NCBI GenBank assembly: GCA_012842085.1
Contig: DUTM01000005.1
Location: forward strand, 105,365-169,364
DNA: 64,000 nt
From: Mycobacteriales bacterium
GTDB lineage: Bacteria; Actinomycetota; Actinomycetes; Mycobacteriales; Mycobacteriaceae
Direction of reading: 5' to 3'
In this document: positions 36,462-48,499 of the stretch, piece after piece
Position numbering within the stretch: position 1 is the first letter of the stretch
Layout: every line of letters starts with the position of its first letter
Made by a program: the position numbers and the translations under genes
Notes under the pieces: model-generated
The model's input: only the letters and a program-made list of their open reading frames with translations
Databases searched by the model: none
What the model was told of the DNA's origin: nothing

Positions 36462-37910
36462 ATGTCCTCTGATCCGATCCCGGTATCTGCCTCTGCAGAA
36501 GAAAAGAAGTCTGGTATCAAGCTAGGTAGCGGATTAAAAGTCCGTCACCTCACCATGATGGGCCTCGGTTCAGCAATTGGAGCCGGACTTTTCCTCGGCA
36601 CCGGACAGGCGATTCAGGCCGCCGGACCTGCAGTCCTGCTGTCTTACCTGATGGCCGGCACTATCGTCGTGCTCGTCATGCAAATGCTGGGCGAACTAAG
36701 CGCCGCACGACCCGCTTCCGGATCATTTTCTGAATACACCGAAATGGCTTTCGGCCGTACCAGTGGTTTCGTGATGGGCTGGCTTTATTGGTTCATGCTC
36801 ATCCTTGTACTTGGCGCCGAAATGACTGGCGCTGCAGCGATTATGGGCAAGTGGTTCGGAGTAGCTCCCTGGATTCCTGGCCTTGTCTGCATGATCTTCT
36901 TCACCATTGTGAACTTGGCGCAAGTGCAGGGCTTCGGAGAATTCGAATTCTGGTTTGCCGCCATCAAAGTAGTGGTCATCATTCTCTTTTTGGGTCTGGG
37001 CGCACTACTCATCTTTGGTCTGCTTCCCGGGTCTGAGCCAGTTGGTTTCAGCAACTTCCTGGGCCGCGGCGGCTTCATGCCCAAAGGATGGAGCGGTGTT
37101 GCGGCTGGCCTCCTGGCAGTAGCTTTCGCCTTCGGCGGAATCGAAATCGTCACCATCGCAGCGGCAGAATCAGAACGCCCCGCACAGTCCGTGTCCAAAG
37201 CTGTGCGCTCAGTAATTTTCCGCATCTTCATCTTCTACATTGGCTCTGTTCTCGTCATTACTTTCCTGCTCCCCTGGGATAGTTTGCACGGCGCCAGTGA
37301 CGCCTCCGAAAGCCCCTTTACGAAAGTCCTGGAACAAGCCAATCTGACGGGCGCTCCGCTCTTCATGGAAATTGTGATTGTGCTGTCCCTACTTTCCGCC
37401 TTCAACGCACAGATCTATTCCAGCTCCCGGATGATGTATTCGCTGGCCAAACGAGGCCACGGTCCGCAATTCTTGACCAAACTTTCGGTCAACAAGGTGC
37501 CACGTCGGACACTCCTTATCTCGGTCTTCTTTGGCTTTGTTGCAGTCGGACTTAACTACCTGGAACTGCCTGGATTTTTGGTATTCCTCTTGAACTCAGT
37601 GGGAGCAATTCTGCTGGTGGTCTGGGGCTCTATTGCTGCATCGCAGATTAAACTCCGTCCCCAGCTGGAGAAAGAAGGTCCACTGACCGTCAAGATGTGG
37701 CTCTACCCCTACCTCAGTTGGGCAGCCATCATCATGCTGATTGCACTTACCGTCCTCATGCTTACTGATCCGACGGCACGCATGCAGGTGTTGGGTACGC
37801 TCGCAGTGGTTGTCATTCTGACCCTGCTCGGCCTCATTAATAAAGCATGGCGGAAGAAACACCCGGTGACGGGCAGTACGGTTGTGAAAACAGAAGAGAC
37901 TACCGACTAA
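36462..37910 (+). CDS. Amino acid permease, APC superfamily (AAT family)
   Basis: This 482-residue permease has about 12 membrane helices and the AAT-family opening: LTMMGLGSAIGAGLFLGTGQAIQAAGPA, the unwound first helix that binds the amino group. A second signature is SGSFSEYTEMAFGRTSGFVMGWLYWF. It resembles AroP, AnsP or GABA permease-like proteins, and the exact substrate cannot be fixed. It begins 44 bases after dapD on the same strand but has no metabolic link to it. In the recalled mycobacterial gene order nothing equivalent sits here, so it is probably a lineage-specific insertion. Confidence 0.88.
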   Translation: MSSDPIPVSASAEEKKSGIKLGSGLKVRHLTMMGLGSAIGAGLFLGTGQAIQAAGPAVLLSYLMAGTIVVLVMQMLGELSAARPASGSFSEYTEMAFGRTSGFVMGWLYWFMLILVLGAEMTGAAAIMGKWFGVAPWIPGLVCMIFFTIVNLAQVQGFGEFEFWFAAIKVVVIILFLGLGALLIFGLLPGSEPVGFSNFLGRGGFMPKGWSGVAAGLLAVAFAFGGIEIVTIAAAESERPAQSVSKAVRSVIFRIFIFYIGSVLVITFLLPWDSLHGASDASESPFTKVLEQANLTGAPLFMEIVIVLSLLSAFNAQIYSSSRMMYSLAKRGHGPQFLTKLSVNKVPRRTLLISVFFGFVAVGLNYLELPGFLVFLLNSVGAILLVVWGSIAASQIKLRPQLEKEGPLTVKMWLYPYLSWAAIIMLIALTVLMLTDPTARMQVLGTLAVVVILTLLGLINKAWRKKHPVTGSTVVKTEETTD

Positions 37911-37975
37911 CCAACTAGCGGGAAACCAACCAGCGGGGAACTCCCCAGAAGTGTGAGCTACCCAGAAAAAGTGAC

Positions 37976-38299
37976 CTAGTCTTGGTTTTGGGGCGGCAAG
38001 TTCGCCACGAGTGGCACGTCGTAGCCAGTCGCACCCACGCTGGCAGCACCACCCGGAGAACCAAGTTCATCGAAGAAATCAACATTGGCGTCAGTGAAAG
38101 CTGACCATTCTTCCGGCACGTCGTCCTCGTAGAAAATGGCTTCCTCTGGGCAAGCAGGTTCGCAAGCGCCGCAGTCTACGCACTCGTCGGGGTGAATATA
38201 CAGCATGCGTTCACCCTCGTAGATGCAGTCCACCGGACATTCATCAACACAACTCCGGTCGAGTACATCGACACATGGTTGAGCAATTACATACGTCAC
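37976..38299 (-). CDS. fdxA: 7Fe ferredoxin (3Fe-4S + 4Fe-4S)
   Basis: This 107-residue ferredoxin matches the FdxC/FdxA type of actinobacteria. Cys9, Cys17 and Cys50 fit the 3Fe-4S cluster, while Cys25, Cys40, Cys43 and Cys46 fit the 4Fe-4S cluster ([19 protein letters not shown], then [17 protein letters not shown]). Cys21 is the usual extra residue in the first motif. It carries electrons to oxidoreductases, perhaps P450-type or anaerobic enzymes. The start is GTG at 38299 with AGGA 7 bases upstream. It is transcribed alone, converging on the permease. Confidence 0.94.
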   Translation of the reverse strand: MTYVIAQPCVDVLDRSCVDECPVDCIYEGERMLYIHPDECVDCGACEPACPEEAIFYEDDVPEEWSAFTDANVDFFDELGSPGGAASVGATGYDVPLVANLPPQNQD

Positions 38300-38382
38300 G
38301 ATGCTGTCCTTTCAGATCCTTTTTCGACGAGTGTGCGGCGTTTTGTTGGTTGCACTCTCATTAGTGTAGTCCGGTTTAGTTT

Positions 38383-39300
38383 TTAGTGAGAATTTCGGAT
38401 GAGCCGAAACTCCTCAGTGTGTAGAAGCGGCTGAGCAATATTATTCGATAGCGCGAAAGACACTGGGCCATCCTCGGGGACGTGCACAGTGGCCTGGGTA
38501 GCATGGGCACGCAACGCCGCCAGCTTACTAAGGTATGCGGGCTCGTCAAGTTCAACAACCGCGGTAGTGTCATCGTCTGCAGTACAAAATAGTTCAGCAG
38601 TTGACGGCAGCTTCCATGCTTCGGGAATATGGTCGGCTATAGCATCCAAACCGGCAGCCAAACGGCGCTCACTTTGCATAATGCAATAAACGCGCGGAGT
38701 GTCCCAGGCTGGAGCTATCTGCAGCGAACTACCTTCTTCAATATGAGAAGACAGTGCTACCCCACTGCTCCCGATCACATCGTCATTTGGGTCTGCATGG
38801 TCTGCGGCTAACTCGACTGCTCGCACCCCACATTTATGGGCTTTCACATGGTCGGGGTGCCCATAGGTGCCACCCTCGTCGTATACCAGCACTGCGTGGG
38901 GTCGGATTCTTCTGATCCAGCAAGCCATCTGCTCTGCGACAGTCTCTGCATCTGCTTTCAAAAAGGCACGCGGATGTTCATTGGCAGCAGTTCCCAGCAT
39001 GCCGGAGTCGCGGTAGCAGCCCGCACCTCCCAGAAACTGGGGCTCCCCCGCACCTAGTGCTGCCAAGGCGTTGGTGAGTTCGTGGATCCGATACCCACCT
39101 AGTTGGTCTGCTCCCCCATCTGCCGCCACCAACTTGGCGTATTTGTCACCAATGACCTCCCCCTCTTCGCCAAGTGTGCAGGTCAGCACCGAAACGTCGG
39201 CCCCGCCCTGCGCATAGAAGGCTAAGGTGCCGCCAGTGTAGAGCGTCTCGTCGTCGGGGTGGGCATGGATCGCCAATATACGGAGTGGTTCAGACGTCAC
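38383..39300 (-). CDS. mshB: Mycothiol biosynthesis deacetylase MshB
   Basis: MshB (305 residues) removes the acetyl group from GlcNAc-inositol, the second step to mycothiol, the main thiol of actinobacteria. The PIG-L/LmbE zinc motif AHPDDE lies at residues 13-18 and the partner HPDH is in GTYGHPDHVKAH. TCTLGEEGEVIGDKYA and GGAGCYRDSGM are MshB-typical. The start is GTG at 39300, overlapping the lpqW stop (GTGA), so the two are coupled. The M. tuberculosis counterpart is Rv1170. Its presence implies mycothiol-based redox buffering despite the anaerobic enzymes nearby. Confidence 0.94.
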   Translation of the reverse strand: MTSEPLRILAIHAHPDDETLYTGGTLAFYAQGGADVSVLTCTLGEEGEVIGDKYAKLVAADGGADQLGGYRIHELTNALAALGAGEPQFLGGAGCYRDSGMLGTAANEHPRAFLKADAETVAEQMACWIRRIRPHAVLVYDEGGTYGHPDHVKAHKCGVRAVELAADHADPNDDVIGSSGVALSSHIEEGSSLQIAPAWDTPRVYCIMQSERRLAAGLDAIADHIPEAWKLPSTAELFCTADDDTTAVVELDEPAYLSKLAALRAHATQATVHVPEDGPVSFALSNNIAQPLLHTEEFRLIRNSH

Positions 39301-41315
39301 TCTTTAGTCTCTTCTTCGGGTAGTTTGAGCATCTCATCTGTACGCCAGTCTGCAACATTGAAAAAGATGCCGGTTTTGAGTGTTCCCAAAAATTCGGGGA
39401 TGGGGTTGACGATGGAGTTGCTGCGGGCTTCCAGGAGAGTTTCTTGCCACAGTGGCAACACCACCCCTAGGGACCACAGCATGTTCTCAATCTCTTGCAG
39501 GTAAGGCCGTGCCACCTGCATTTGTTCACCAAAGTCGACGATGGGGTCGGTAGCTTCCCGCATATCGTCCAACACCTTGCTGAGGTTTGTGTCGCAGATA
39601 CCTGAGACGTTGGGGCCCCGAGACCCCTCCCCCACGCCCTCGGTGCGCGGTTTGTCAGCTGCTGTGCCATCATCTGAGGTCGCTAAACTCTTGAGCTCAC
39701 TTTGTAGAGTTTCAACAGTTTTACCGGTGTCGGGGTCCACCCCATCATTCTTTTCCGCCAGCCGAATAGCACTTTCGACTTGTTTTCGGAGCTTCTCATT
39801 ACCAGCAGCGGATGATCCCCGGCTATCCACAGTTGGGGTGTCCAGGAAGGACGGCTTGGGCCGTTGCGCATGCCCAGCTTCACATTTGAAACGGGAGGCT
39901 ATTCCTGCCACGGGAGAGACATCCGTGACGTGCCACGCCACCACCATATCTACGCGTCCCTCTGGCAGCAGCCCACCGTAAAGGTCCTTGTGGCGAGCTG
40001 TTTGTACAATTGCCGGCAGTCCTTCTTGGGTAAGTTGGTCGGCAATGGTGGAGGCTGCCACCATGGCGGCAAGATCCCCGCGCACTACCCCGATGACAAG
40101 TGCCCGATTCTGCCCGGAAACAGTTTTGATGCGGTCATCGCTTTGCAGCCAGCCAGAGTTTTGCACTATCTCGCGAGCGTCCGCCCGGGCTAATTGGCCG
40201 TCGCTTTTCACCGGGATCTGATCGCTCAGCTGCGGAGACACAGTAATGTGCCGTGGTACCGATATTGCTGGCACGTCGCCACTACCCACACTGCTGAGTC
40301 GGTTGGCGGCAAGCTGTGCCACCAGCGGAACGTTGATGAGGCTAAGAAGCGCCCGGGTGAGTTCTGGTTTCCCTCCCACCATGGAGGAGGCTTGGTTCAC
40401 GACCAGGCTGAGCTGCCGGGGCCGCCACACATAGTGCGCACTAATCTTGGGCACTGCGTTAAGTCGCGTCGCTGCGAGGGAGTCTCCCCGGATATAGCCT
40501 GCCTGTACTGAATCGGAGCGCAGCGCCTCCGCAATCTGGTCGGAGGTGGATTGCCGTTGGATGCGGATAGCATCGGTGGCCATACGGCTGCCCACCACAT
40601 ATTTGTCGTTGGGCATCAATGTAATGACACCACGGTCTAAATCTGCTGACCGAACCGTTGCCGGGCCTGCCGAATACGGGATTCCGGAATCCAGCTGGCT
40701 CAAACCATCAATGTCGTTTAGGAACTGGGAGGGCAAAATATTTTGGAAAAGGCCCCGCCACTGAGCATAGGGGCGTTTAAAAGTAACTACTGCGGTTTTG
40801 CCCCCAGCACGGCTTTCAATATCGGTGATGAGGTCATAGCCCGTATTTGCAGCAATTCCAGGCGCCCGCATCATCACTTTCCAGAGATATCTAAAATCTC
40901 TGGCTTCCACGGGTACCGGTGGGCTGCCACCCCACTGGGCGGCAGGGTTAATACGGTAAGTCACTTGGAAAGGTTTCTGGCTGGTGACTTCGGCAGATTT
41001 CATAAGTGTTTCATTCAACTGCCATTGAGTGGAGTCGTAGCCGGCCAGCGATGTGGGGTCTTTGGTGGCGGGCGGGTTGAACACACTGGGTAGTGTGAGG
41101 TTTGCCAAAATGTCTGTCGTCATGGTGCGGTCGCTGGGTTTGTGGGGATTCATTCCCACGCCCATTTGATCCGTCACCAACCCCAATACGGCATTGCCGT
41201 AGGTAGGTTCACGGCGCATTTCGTTGACTTGTGCATTAGGTGCCTTGGCCATGCAGCCGGTCAAGAGAATTATGGCACCGAGCGCTAATGCTCCTTTAAC
41301 AGCTCGCCGTCGCAT
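39297..41315 (-). CDS. lpqW: LpqW-like lipoprotein (ABC substrate-binding fold)
   Basis: This 672-residue lipoprotein has a short signal peptide with lipobox LTGC (Cys21) and the SBP_bac_5 (oligopeptide-binding) fold. Its place directly before mshB and after typA matches Rv1166 LpqW, which in mycobacteria regulates the branch between phosphatidylinositol mannosides and lipoarabinomannan rather than importing peptides. A low-complexity charged insert sits at about 535-585. AGGAGAGGGA directly precedes the ATG. No peptide permease genes are adjacent, in keeping with a non-transport role. The function is inferred from family and gene order. Confidence 0.85.
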   Translation of the reverse strand: MRRRAVKGALALGAIILLTGCMAKAPNAQVNEMRREPTYGNAVLGLVTDQMGVGMNPHKPSDRTMTTDILANLTLPSVFNPPATKDPTSLAGYDSTQWQLNETLMKSAEVTSQKPFQVTYRINPAAQWGGSPPVPVEARDFRYLWKVMMRAPGIAANTGYDLITDIESRAGGKTAVVTFKRPYAQWRGLFQNILPSQFLNDIDGLSQLDSGIPYSAGPATVRSADLDRGVITLMPNDKYVVGSRMATDAIRIQRQSTSDQIAEALRSDSVQAGYIRGDSLAATRLNAVPKISAHYVWRPRQLSLVVNQASSMVGGKPELTRALLSLINVPLVAQLAANRLSSVGSGDVPAISVPRHITVSPQLSDQIPVKSDGQLARADAREIVQNSGWLQSDDRIKTVSGQNRALVIGVVRGDLAAMVAASTIADQLTQEGLPAIVQTARHKDLYGGLLPEGRVDMVVAWHVTDVSPVAGIASRFKCEAGHAQRPKPSFLDTPTVDSRGSSAAGNEKLRKQVESAIRLAEKNDGVDPDTGKTVETLQSELKSLATSDDGTAADKPRTEGVGEGSRGPNVSGICDTNLSKVLDDMREATDPIVDFGEQMQVARPYLQEIENMLWSLGVVLPLWQETLLEARSNSIVNPIPEFLGTLKTGIFFNVADWRTDEMLKLPEEETKE

Positions 41316-41348
41316 TCCCTCTCCTATGTGTAGTTAGCCTCTAGTCTA

Positions 41349-43259
41349 CTAATGCATGTGCTTCAAATGCCCGCGCGCACGGCCACGAGCTGCCGCAGAG
41401 AGCAGGACTTTCCGCACTCGAATAGCTTCAGGTGCTACTTCCACGCACTCATCGTTGGAACAGAACTCCATTGCCTCTTCCAAAGTAAGCGTACGTGCTT
41501 TTTGGAGAACTTCCGTCGTATCGGCCGAAGCTGCCCGCATATTCGTGAGTTTTTTCTCTTTAGTGATGTTGACATCCATGTCTTCCGGACGCGGATTCTC
41601 ACCCACCACGACACCCTCATAAACTTCATCGCCGGGCGTGACGAAAAATTCGCCCCGGTCCGCAAGTTGCAGCAAAGCATAGGCGGTGACGTTGCCGGTA
41701 CGGTCCGCTACCAGTGAGCCCGAGTTGCGGCCACGAATATCGCCGGCCCACGGTTTGTATCCGGCAGAAACAGAGTTGGCGATCCCAGTACCTCGAGTTT
41801 CGGTGAGGAAAATGGTGCGGAACCCGATGAGGCCACGGGCGGGAATGGTGTATTCCATCCGCACCCACCCGGTGCCGTGGTTGCTCATCTTGTCGAGCTG
41901 GCCTTTGCGGGCAGCCATGAGTTGGGTCACCGCCCCCAGGTGTTCTTCGGGGACGTCAATGGTGGTGTTTTCGTAGGGTTCGTGCACTTTGCCGTCAATT
42001 TTCTTGGTGACGACGTTGGGTTTTCCGACGGTAAGTTCGAAACCTTCCCGGCGCATAGTTTCTACCAATACGGACAGCGCCATTTCGCCACGTCCCTGCA
42101 CTTCCCAGGAGTCGGGCAGCTCGGTGGGAAGTACCCGCAGCGAAACGTTACCCACGAGTTCCCTGTCAAGACGGTCCTTCACCAGGCGTGCCGTCAGTTT
42201 GGTGCCACCGTTGCGGCCGGCCATAGGTGACGTGTTGACGCCAATGGTCATAGAGATTGCTGGTTCATCAACGTGAATGGTGGGGAGTGCCACCGGGTTG
42301 TCCGGGGCAGCGAGGGTGTCCCCAATCATCAGGTCGGGAATACCTGCGATGGCGACAATATCTCCAGCGACCGCATATTCTGCCGGTTTCCGCTCCACCC
42401 CGAAGGTTTTCAGCAGTTCGGTGATTTTTACCTGCTGGACTTTTTGTTCCCCGTCGTCACCCTGGTGAATCCAGGCCACCTGCTGGCCTTTCCGAAGGGT
42501 GCCGTGGTGGATACGTACCAGACCAATACGACCCAGGAAGCTGGACGCATCCAGGTTGGTGACGTGCGCCTGCAGTGGTGCGTCCACGTCGCCGGTCGGC
42601 TCCGGAATGATTTTGGTAATGAGATCGAAGAGACACTCCAGGTTGTCGGAGTCCGGCAGTTCCCCATTTGGGGGCATGTCGAGGGAGGCGACGCCAGCTC
42701 GGCCGGAGGCATAAACAATGGGTGTGTCCAGAATGGCTTCCGCCGCCGCGATGGCTTCTTCACTGGACAGCTCTGACGCAAGATCCAAAAGCAGGTCTTG
42801 GCATTCTTCGACCACTTCCGGAATGCGAGCATCGGGGCGGTCAGTCTTATTGACCACGATTATCACTGGTAAGCAAGCTTCCAGTGCTTTGCGCAGCACG
42901 AAGCGAGTCTGCGGAAGGGGCCCTTCGGAGGCATCCACCAGCAGGATAACGCCGTCCACCATGCTGAGCCCGCGCTCCACTTCGCCACCAAAATCGGCGT
43001 GGCCGGGAGTATCAATAATATTAAGGACCAGATCTCCGCCGTTTTTGGCCTGTCCAGGTCGGTGCACTGCAGTGTTTTTGGCGAGGATGGTTATGCCTTT
43101 TTCACGTTCCAGGTCCCCGGAGTCCATAACGCGCTCAGCCACATTGTGATGTTCCGAGAATGCTCCGGACTGTTGCAGCAATGCGTCCACCAGAGTGGTT
43201 TTGCCATGATCAACGTGGGCGATAATGGCGACGTTACGAAATTCGTGGGTCTGCGGCAA
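41349..43259 (-). CDS. typA: Ribosome-associated GTPase TypA/BipA
   Basis: TypA (636 residues) is a translational GTPase related to EF-G, acting in 50S assembly and stress or cold growth. The G domain has [10 protein letters not shown] (about 14-23), [14 protein letters not shown] and NKTDR; the EF-G-like domains and the C-terminal RNA-contacting region ([17 protein letters not shown]) follow. The start is TTG at 43259 with GAGGAGAAAC just upstream, an unusual start codon with a very good ribosome-binding site. It precedes lpqW by 33 bases on the same strand, giving a probable typA-lpqW-mshB operon as in mycobacteria. Confidence 0.96.
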   Translation of the reverse strand: MPQTHEFRNVAIIAHVDHGKTTLVDALLQQSGAFSEHHNVAERVMDSGDLEREKGITILAKNTAVHRPGQAKNGGDLVLNIIDTPGHADFGGEVERGLSMVDGVILLVDASEGPLPQTRFVLRKALEACLPVIIVVNKTDRPDARIPEVVEECQDLLLDLASELSSEEAIAAAEAILDTPIVYASGRAGVASLDMPPNGELPDSDNLECLFDLITKIIPEPTGDVDAPLQAHVTNLDASSFLGRIGLVRIHHGTLRKGQQVAWIHQGDDGEQKVQQVKITELLKTFGVERKPAEYAVAGDIVAIAGIPDLMIGDTLAAPDNPVALPTIHVDEPAISMTIGVNTSPMAGRNGGTKLTARLVKDRLDRELVGNVSLRVLPTELPDSWEVQGRGEMALSVLVETMRREGFELTVGKPNVVTKKIDGKVHEPYENTTIDVPEEHLGAVTQLMAARKGQLDKMSNHGTGWVRMEYTIPARGLIGFRTIFLTETRGTGIANSVSAGYKPWAGDIRGRNSGSLVADRTGNVTAYALLQLADRGEFFVTPGDEVYEGVVVGENPRPEDMDVNITKEKKLTNMRAASADTTEVLQKARTLTLEEAMEFCSNDECVEVAPEAIRVRKVLLSAAARGRARGHLKHMH

Positions 43260-43421
43260 AGTTTCTCCTCTAGTTTTCAGGCAACTAACGGAGCAAACTT
43301 TACACCTACCTGCCGTGATTCCTCCAGTTAGCGGACTATTTTCGTCTGGTGCAAAAATTCTTTACAGTGGAAGAGGTGTGAGAGCACTTCCCACGTCGTC
43401 AACGAGTAAGGAGTCGCCCTC

Positions 43422-44933
43422 GTGAGCACTAACGCCTGGACTATTGCTGCCCTGGTGCTGTACTTCGCGGCCATGATTTTTATTGGCTTCTACGCCTATA
43501 AACGCACCACCAGCCATGCAGGCTACATGCTGGCTGACCGCCAACTGCATCCCTTTACCGCCGCTCTTTCAGCGGGCGCGTCCGACATGTCGGGCTGGCT
43601 GCTGATGGGCTTGCCCGGCGCCATCTACGTCACCGGCCTGGCAGAAGGCTGGATCGCAGTGGGGTTGACGGTGGGTGCCTGGCTGAATTGGAAGTTTGTG
43701 GCGCCACGGCTGCGCAGCTACACGAAGGTTGCGAACGATTCCATCACCATCCCCACATTTTTTGAAAACCGGCTGCACGATAAGAAACACATTCTGAGGA
43801 TTGCGTCCGGGTTAGTGATTCTCTTCTTTTTTACCTTCTATGTGTCTTCTGGAATGGTCGCGGGCGGCACGTTCTTCCAGGCGACTTTCGGCACTAGCTA
43901 TTTGACGGGGATGCTCATCGTTTCCGGCATTGTAGTGCTGTACACTCTGGTGGGTGGCTTTTTAGCGGTGTCCTACACGGATGTTGTGCAGGGCATCATG
44001 ATGATGCTTGCACTGGGGGCAGTCACGATCGATGGTATCCGGGCGCTGGGTGGCGTGGAGAATACCGTGGATCTGATAAACCAGGTGAACCCGGATCAGT
44101 TCAATATGGTGACGGGTGTTTCTGCGCTAGCCATTATTTCTGCGTTGGGCTGGGGCTTGGGCTACGTGGGGCAGCCCCATATTATTGTTCGTTTCATGGC
44201 GATCCGTTCCCCCAAAGAGGCCACTTATGGTCGCCGTGTCGGCATTAGTTGGATGGCACTTTCGGTGTTGGGTGCTATTGGAACCGGCTTGGTGGGTGTC
44301 GCCTATCTGCACAAAAATGGCGTCGAATTGACTGGCTCTAAGCAGGCTGCGGAAACCGTTTTCTTGGTGATGGGGCAGATGCTTTTCCACCCCTTTGTTG
44401 CTGGTTTGGTGCTGGCCGCAGTGTTGGCCGCCATTATGTCGACTGTCTCCTCCCAGTTGTTGGTTACTTCTTCTGCTTTGGTGGAGGACCTTTATCGCGG
44501 TGTTTTTAAGAAGGATGTGAGCCAGCGGAAGCTAGTGCTGATGTCGCGGTTTGCGGTGTTGACGGTAGCTATTGTGGCGGCGTTGCTCGCGATCCCACGT
44601 TACGACACTATTTTGGCGTTGGTGGCCTTCGCGTGGGCGGGGTTTGGTGCTTCCTTCGGCCCCGTAGTGTTGCTGTCGCTTTACTGGAAGCGGCTGACGG
44701 CACCCGGCGCGGCTGCTGGTGTGCTGACAGGTGCGATTGTGGTAGCTATTTGGGGATTCGTTCCGGCATTGTCCAATAGCCTCTACGAAATCATTCCGGG
44801 GTTCTTCGCCAACTTAGTGGTGGCTATTGTGGTGAGCTTGTTGACCCCACAGAGCGATTCTCAACAGGAGCAGATAGCGGAAGAGTTTGACGCTGCAGTA
44901 GCCGGATCTAAGGACTCGGCCGAAGAGGTCTAA
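43422..44933 (+). CDS. putP: Sodium/proline symporter
   Basis: This 503-residue SSS-family symporter imports proline with sodium across the inner membrane. About 13 membrane helices are present. SAGASDMSGWLLMGLPGAIYVTGL (about 50-73) is the PutP signature around the sodium and proline site, and GGFLAVSYTDVVQG is the conserved helix 5 region. AAGGAG lies 9 bases before the GTG start at 43422. It is divergent from typA. Proline uptake can serve osmoprotection or nutrition. No proline dehydrogenase gene is nearby. Confidence 0.93.
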   Translation: MSTNAWTIAALVLYFAAMIFIGFYAYKRTTSHAGYMLADRQLHPFTAALSAGASDMSGWLLMGLPGAIYVTGLAEGWIAVGLTVGAWLNWKFVAPRLRSYTKVANDSITIPTFFENRLHDKKHILRIASGLVILFFFTFYVSSGMVAGGTFFQATFGTSYLTGMLIVSGIVVLYTLVGGFLAVSYTDVVQGIMMMLALGAVTIDGIRALGGVENTVDLINQVNPDQFNMVTGVSALAIISALGWGLGYVGQPHIIVRFMAIRSPKEATYGRRVGISWMALSVLGAIGTGLVGVAYLHKNGVELTGSKQAAETVFLVMGQMLFHPFVAGLVLAAVLAAIMSTVSSQLLVTSSALVEDLYRGVFKKDVSQRKLVLMSRFAVLTVAIVAALLAIPRYDTILALVAFAWAGFGASFGPVVLLSLYWKRLTAPGAAAGVLTGAIVVAIWGFVPALSNSLYEIIPGFFANLVVAIVVSLLTPQSDSQQEQIAEEFDAAVAGSKDSAEEV

Positions 44934-45022
44934 GGTCTTCGAGTTTCCGGTTTTCCCTTCTGTGGTTTTCTTTTAGCTTTCAGTGAAGAAGGGTTTACAA
45001 CTGGCTCACTTCCGCACACAAT

Positions 45023-45041
45023 ATAAGTAAGGCTTACCTAA
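45023..45041. promoter_or_regulatory. DtxR/IdeR-like iron box upstream of fumC
   Basis: ATAAGTAAGGCTTACCTAA has a GTAAG-G-CTTAC dyad core and matches the 19-bp DtxR/IdeR consensus at about 14 of 19 positions when read on the opposite strand. It overlaps an AT-rich -10-like TATAAG and lies 29 bases before the fumC ATG, a position suited to iron-dependent repression. Confidence 0.55.
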
Positions 45042-45069
45042 CTTAATTTGTGTAATTGGAGTGAACTAC

Positions 45070-46512
45070 ATGCCAGTAGAGCCAGAATACCGCATCGAAC
45101 ACGACACTATGGGGGAAGTAAAAGTTCCCAAAAATGCTCTCTACGCTGCGCAAACACAACGTGCTGTAGAGAACTTCCCTATTAGCGGCCGTACCCTCAC
45201 CGACAACCACATTGCAGCTCTGGGGCAGATCAAACGTGCCGCTGCCATCGCGAACTGTGAACTGGGGGTAATTGACGAGGCTAACCGGGACGCCATTGTC
45301 ACTGCTGCCGAAGAGGTTATCGCTGGCAAACACAACGACCAGTTCCCTATCGACATTTTCCAGACCGGCTCCGGCACCTCGTCCAACATGAACACCAATG
45401 AGGTCATTGCGACACTCTCCACCCGCAACAAAAAGAAGGCGTGGGAAGAGGCAGGTAAGGATCCAGATGATTTCCAGCCTGTGCACCCCAATGACCACGT
45501 CAACGCCTCCCAATCCTCCAACGACGTTTTCCCGTCCAGCATCCACATTGCAGCAGTGGAGGCCGTCACCACCTCTCTGCTTCCCAAACTCGACAAACTG
45601 GCGGTATCGCTCGAGAAGAAAGCGGAAGAATTCAAGGATGTAGTGAAGGCTGGCCGCACCCACCTCATGGATGCGACCCCCATTATGCTGGGGCAAGAAT
45701 TTTCCGGATATGCCCAACAGATCCGCAACGGAATTGACCGCGTGAATGCCGCGTTCCCACGGCTGTGCGAACTTCCGCTTGGTGGCACCGCTGTTGGTAC
45801 CGGTATCAACACGCCTACGGGTTTTTCGCAGCGCGTCATCGAACTTATTGCCGAGCACACCCAGCTGCCACTCAAGGAAGCGCCCAACCATTTTGAGGCG
45901 CAGGCTGCGCAGGATTCACTCGTTGAAATGTCGGGAATGCTGCGCACCATTGCGGTCAGTGAAGTGAAGATCGCCAACGATTTGCGCTGGATGGGATCTG
46001 GACCGCGCGCCGGAATTGGGGAGATTGCACTTCCCGATTTGCAGCCCGGTTCGTCCATCATGCCCGGCAAAGTGAATCCGGTAGTGCCGGAAGCAACTGT
46101 GCAGGTAGCAGCACAAGTTATTGGTAACGATGCAGCTATCTCTTTCGCTGGCGCCCAAGGCAACTTCGATTTGCTGGTCATGCTGCCCGTCATGGCCATT
46201 AACCTGCTTGAATCCATCACCATTCTGGGCAACGTCTCCGAAATCCTGGCAGATCGCACCATCGACGGTATTACTGCCAATGTGGAGCGCTGCCTCGAAT
46301 TGGCGGAGTCCAGCCCGTCCGTCGTCACCCCCTTGAACCGCTACATCGGCTACGAGGATGCTGCGAAAGTCGCTAAACATTCGGTGAAAGAAAACATCAC
46401 CATTCGGGAAGCTGTCCACGATTTGGGCTATGTGGAACGCGGCGACATTAGCGAAACAGACCTCGATGAAGCACTCAATGTTGCCGACATGACGCACCCG
46501 CAGGAGAGTTAA
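45070..46512 (+). CDS. fumC: Class II fumarate hydratase
   Basis: FumC (480 residues) interconverts fumarate and malate without an Fe-S cluster. Family motifs are clear: [12 protein letters not shown] near the start, [15 protein letters not shown] at about 97-111, the [17 protein letters not shown] active-site region, [11 protein letters not shown] and the signature [16 protein letters not shown] lies 8 bases before the ATG at 45070; an upstream GTG at 45061 has the site against it and is unlikely. It is followed by a terminator and then by a second, unrelated fumarase. A DtxR-like box in its promoter suggests it is raised when iron is short. Confidence 0.95.
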   Translation: MPVEPEYRIEHDTMGEVKVPKNALYAAQTQRAVENFPISGRTLTDNHIAALGQIKRAAAIANCELGVIDEANRDAIVTAAEEVIAGKHNDQFPIDIFQTGSGTSSNMNTNEVIATLSTRNKKKAWEEAGKDPDDFQPVHPNDHVNASQSSNDVFPSSIHIAAVEAVTTSLLPKLDKLAVSLEKKAEEFKDVVKAGRTHLMDATPIMLGQEFSGYAQQIRNGIDRVNAAFPRLCELPLGGTAVGTGINTPTGFSQRVIELIAEHTQLPLKEAPNHFEAQAAQDSLVEMSGMLRTIAVSEVKIANDLRWMGSGPRAGIGEIALPDLQPGSSIMPGKVNPVVPEATVQVAAQVIGNDAAISFAGAQGNFDLLVMLPVMAINLLESITILGNVSEILADRTIDGITANVERCLELAESSPSVVTPLNRYIGYEDAAKVAKHSVKENITIREAVHDLGYVERGDISETDLDEALNVADMTHPQES

Positions 46513-46570
46513 GCCGGCAATTGCTTGCTGTTAGGAAAGTAATCTTCACCACGTTTTCATAAATAGAGTT

Positions 46571-46609
46571 GTCGTAGCTGCAGGTAAACCGCAGCTACGA
46601 CACTCTTTT
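46571..46609 (+). terminator. Rho-independent terminator after fumC
   Basis: GTCGTAGCTGC (46571-46581) pairs perfectly with GCAGCTACGAC (46591-46601) across a 9-base loop, extended by GAG/CTC, and is followed by CTCTTTTG. It separates fumC from fumA transcription. Confidence 0.85.
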
Positions 46610-46702
46610 GCGGAATTACTTAGGGTCGCCTTACAAGCTAAAAAGGGTACCTGCCTTTAGGCTGGTAGATGAACTATTAAACTGCCCCGAACAGGATTGA
46701 TG

Positions 46703-48382
<1,680 letters not shown>

Positions 48383-48412
48383 AACAGTTGCGGTAGCTAC
48401 AATTAACGCCTA

Positions 48413-48452
48413 AAAGTAGCGGACGTTGAGATTCTTCAACGTCCGCTACTTT
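48413..48452. terminator. Strong bidirectional terminator between fumA and pflA
   Basis: Perfect 17-bp arms (48413-48429 and 48436-48452) with a 6-base loop end in CTACTTTCTATTTG on the plus strand and in a run of A/T on the other. It sits between convergent fumA and pflA and can serve both. Confidence 0.88.
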
Positions 48453-48499
48453 CTATTTGTGGTTCTTTATTCTTCGCGCACCAGCGCTCTGAACAGGCG

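Noticed and set aside
39820..39836. DnaA-box-like CTATCCACA
   Set aside because: It is a single copy inside lpqW coding sequence with no cluster, so not an origin.
45141..46328. 395-codon open frame opposite fumC
   Set aside because: fumC is complete and well conserved here; the antisense translation is Ser/Ala/Met rich and unlike any family I know.
46621..46639. Possible second DtxR box before fumA
   Set aside because: Only about 11 of 19 positions fit and there is no dyad symmetry.
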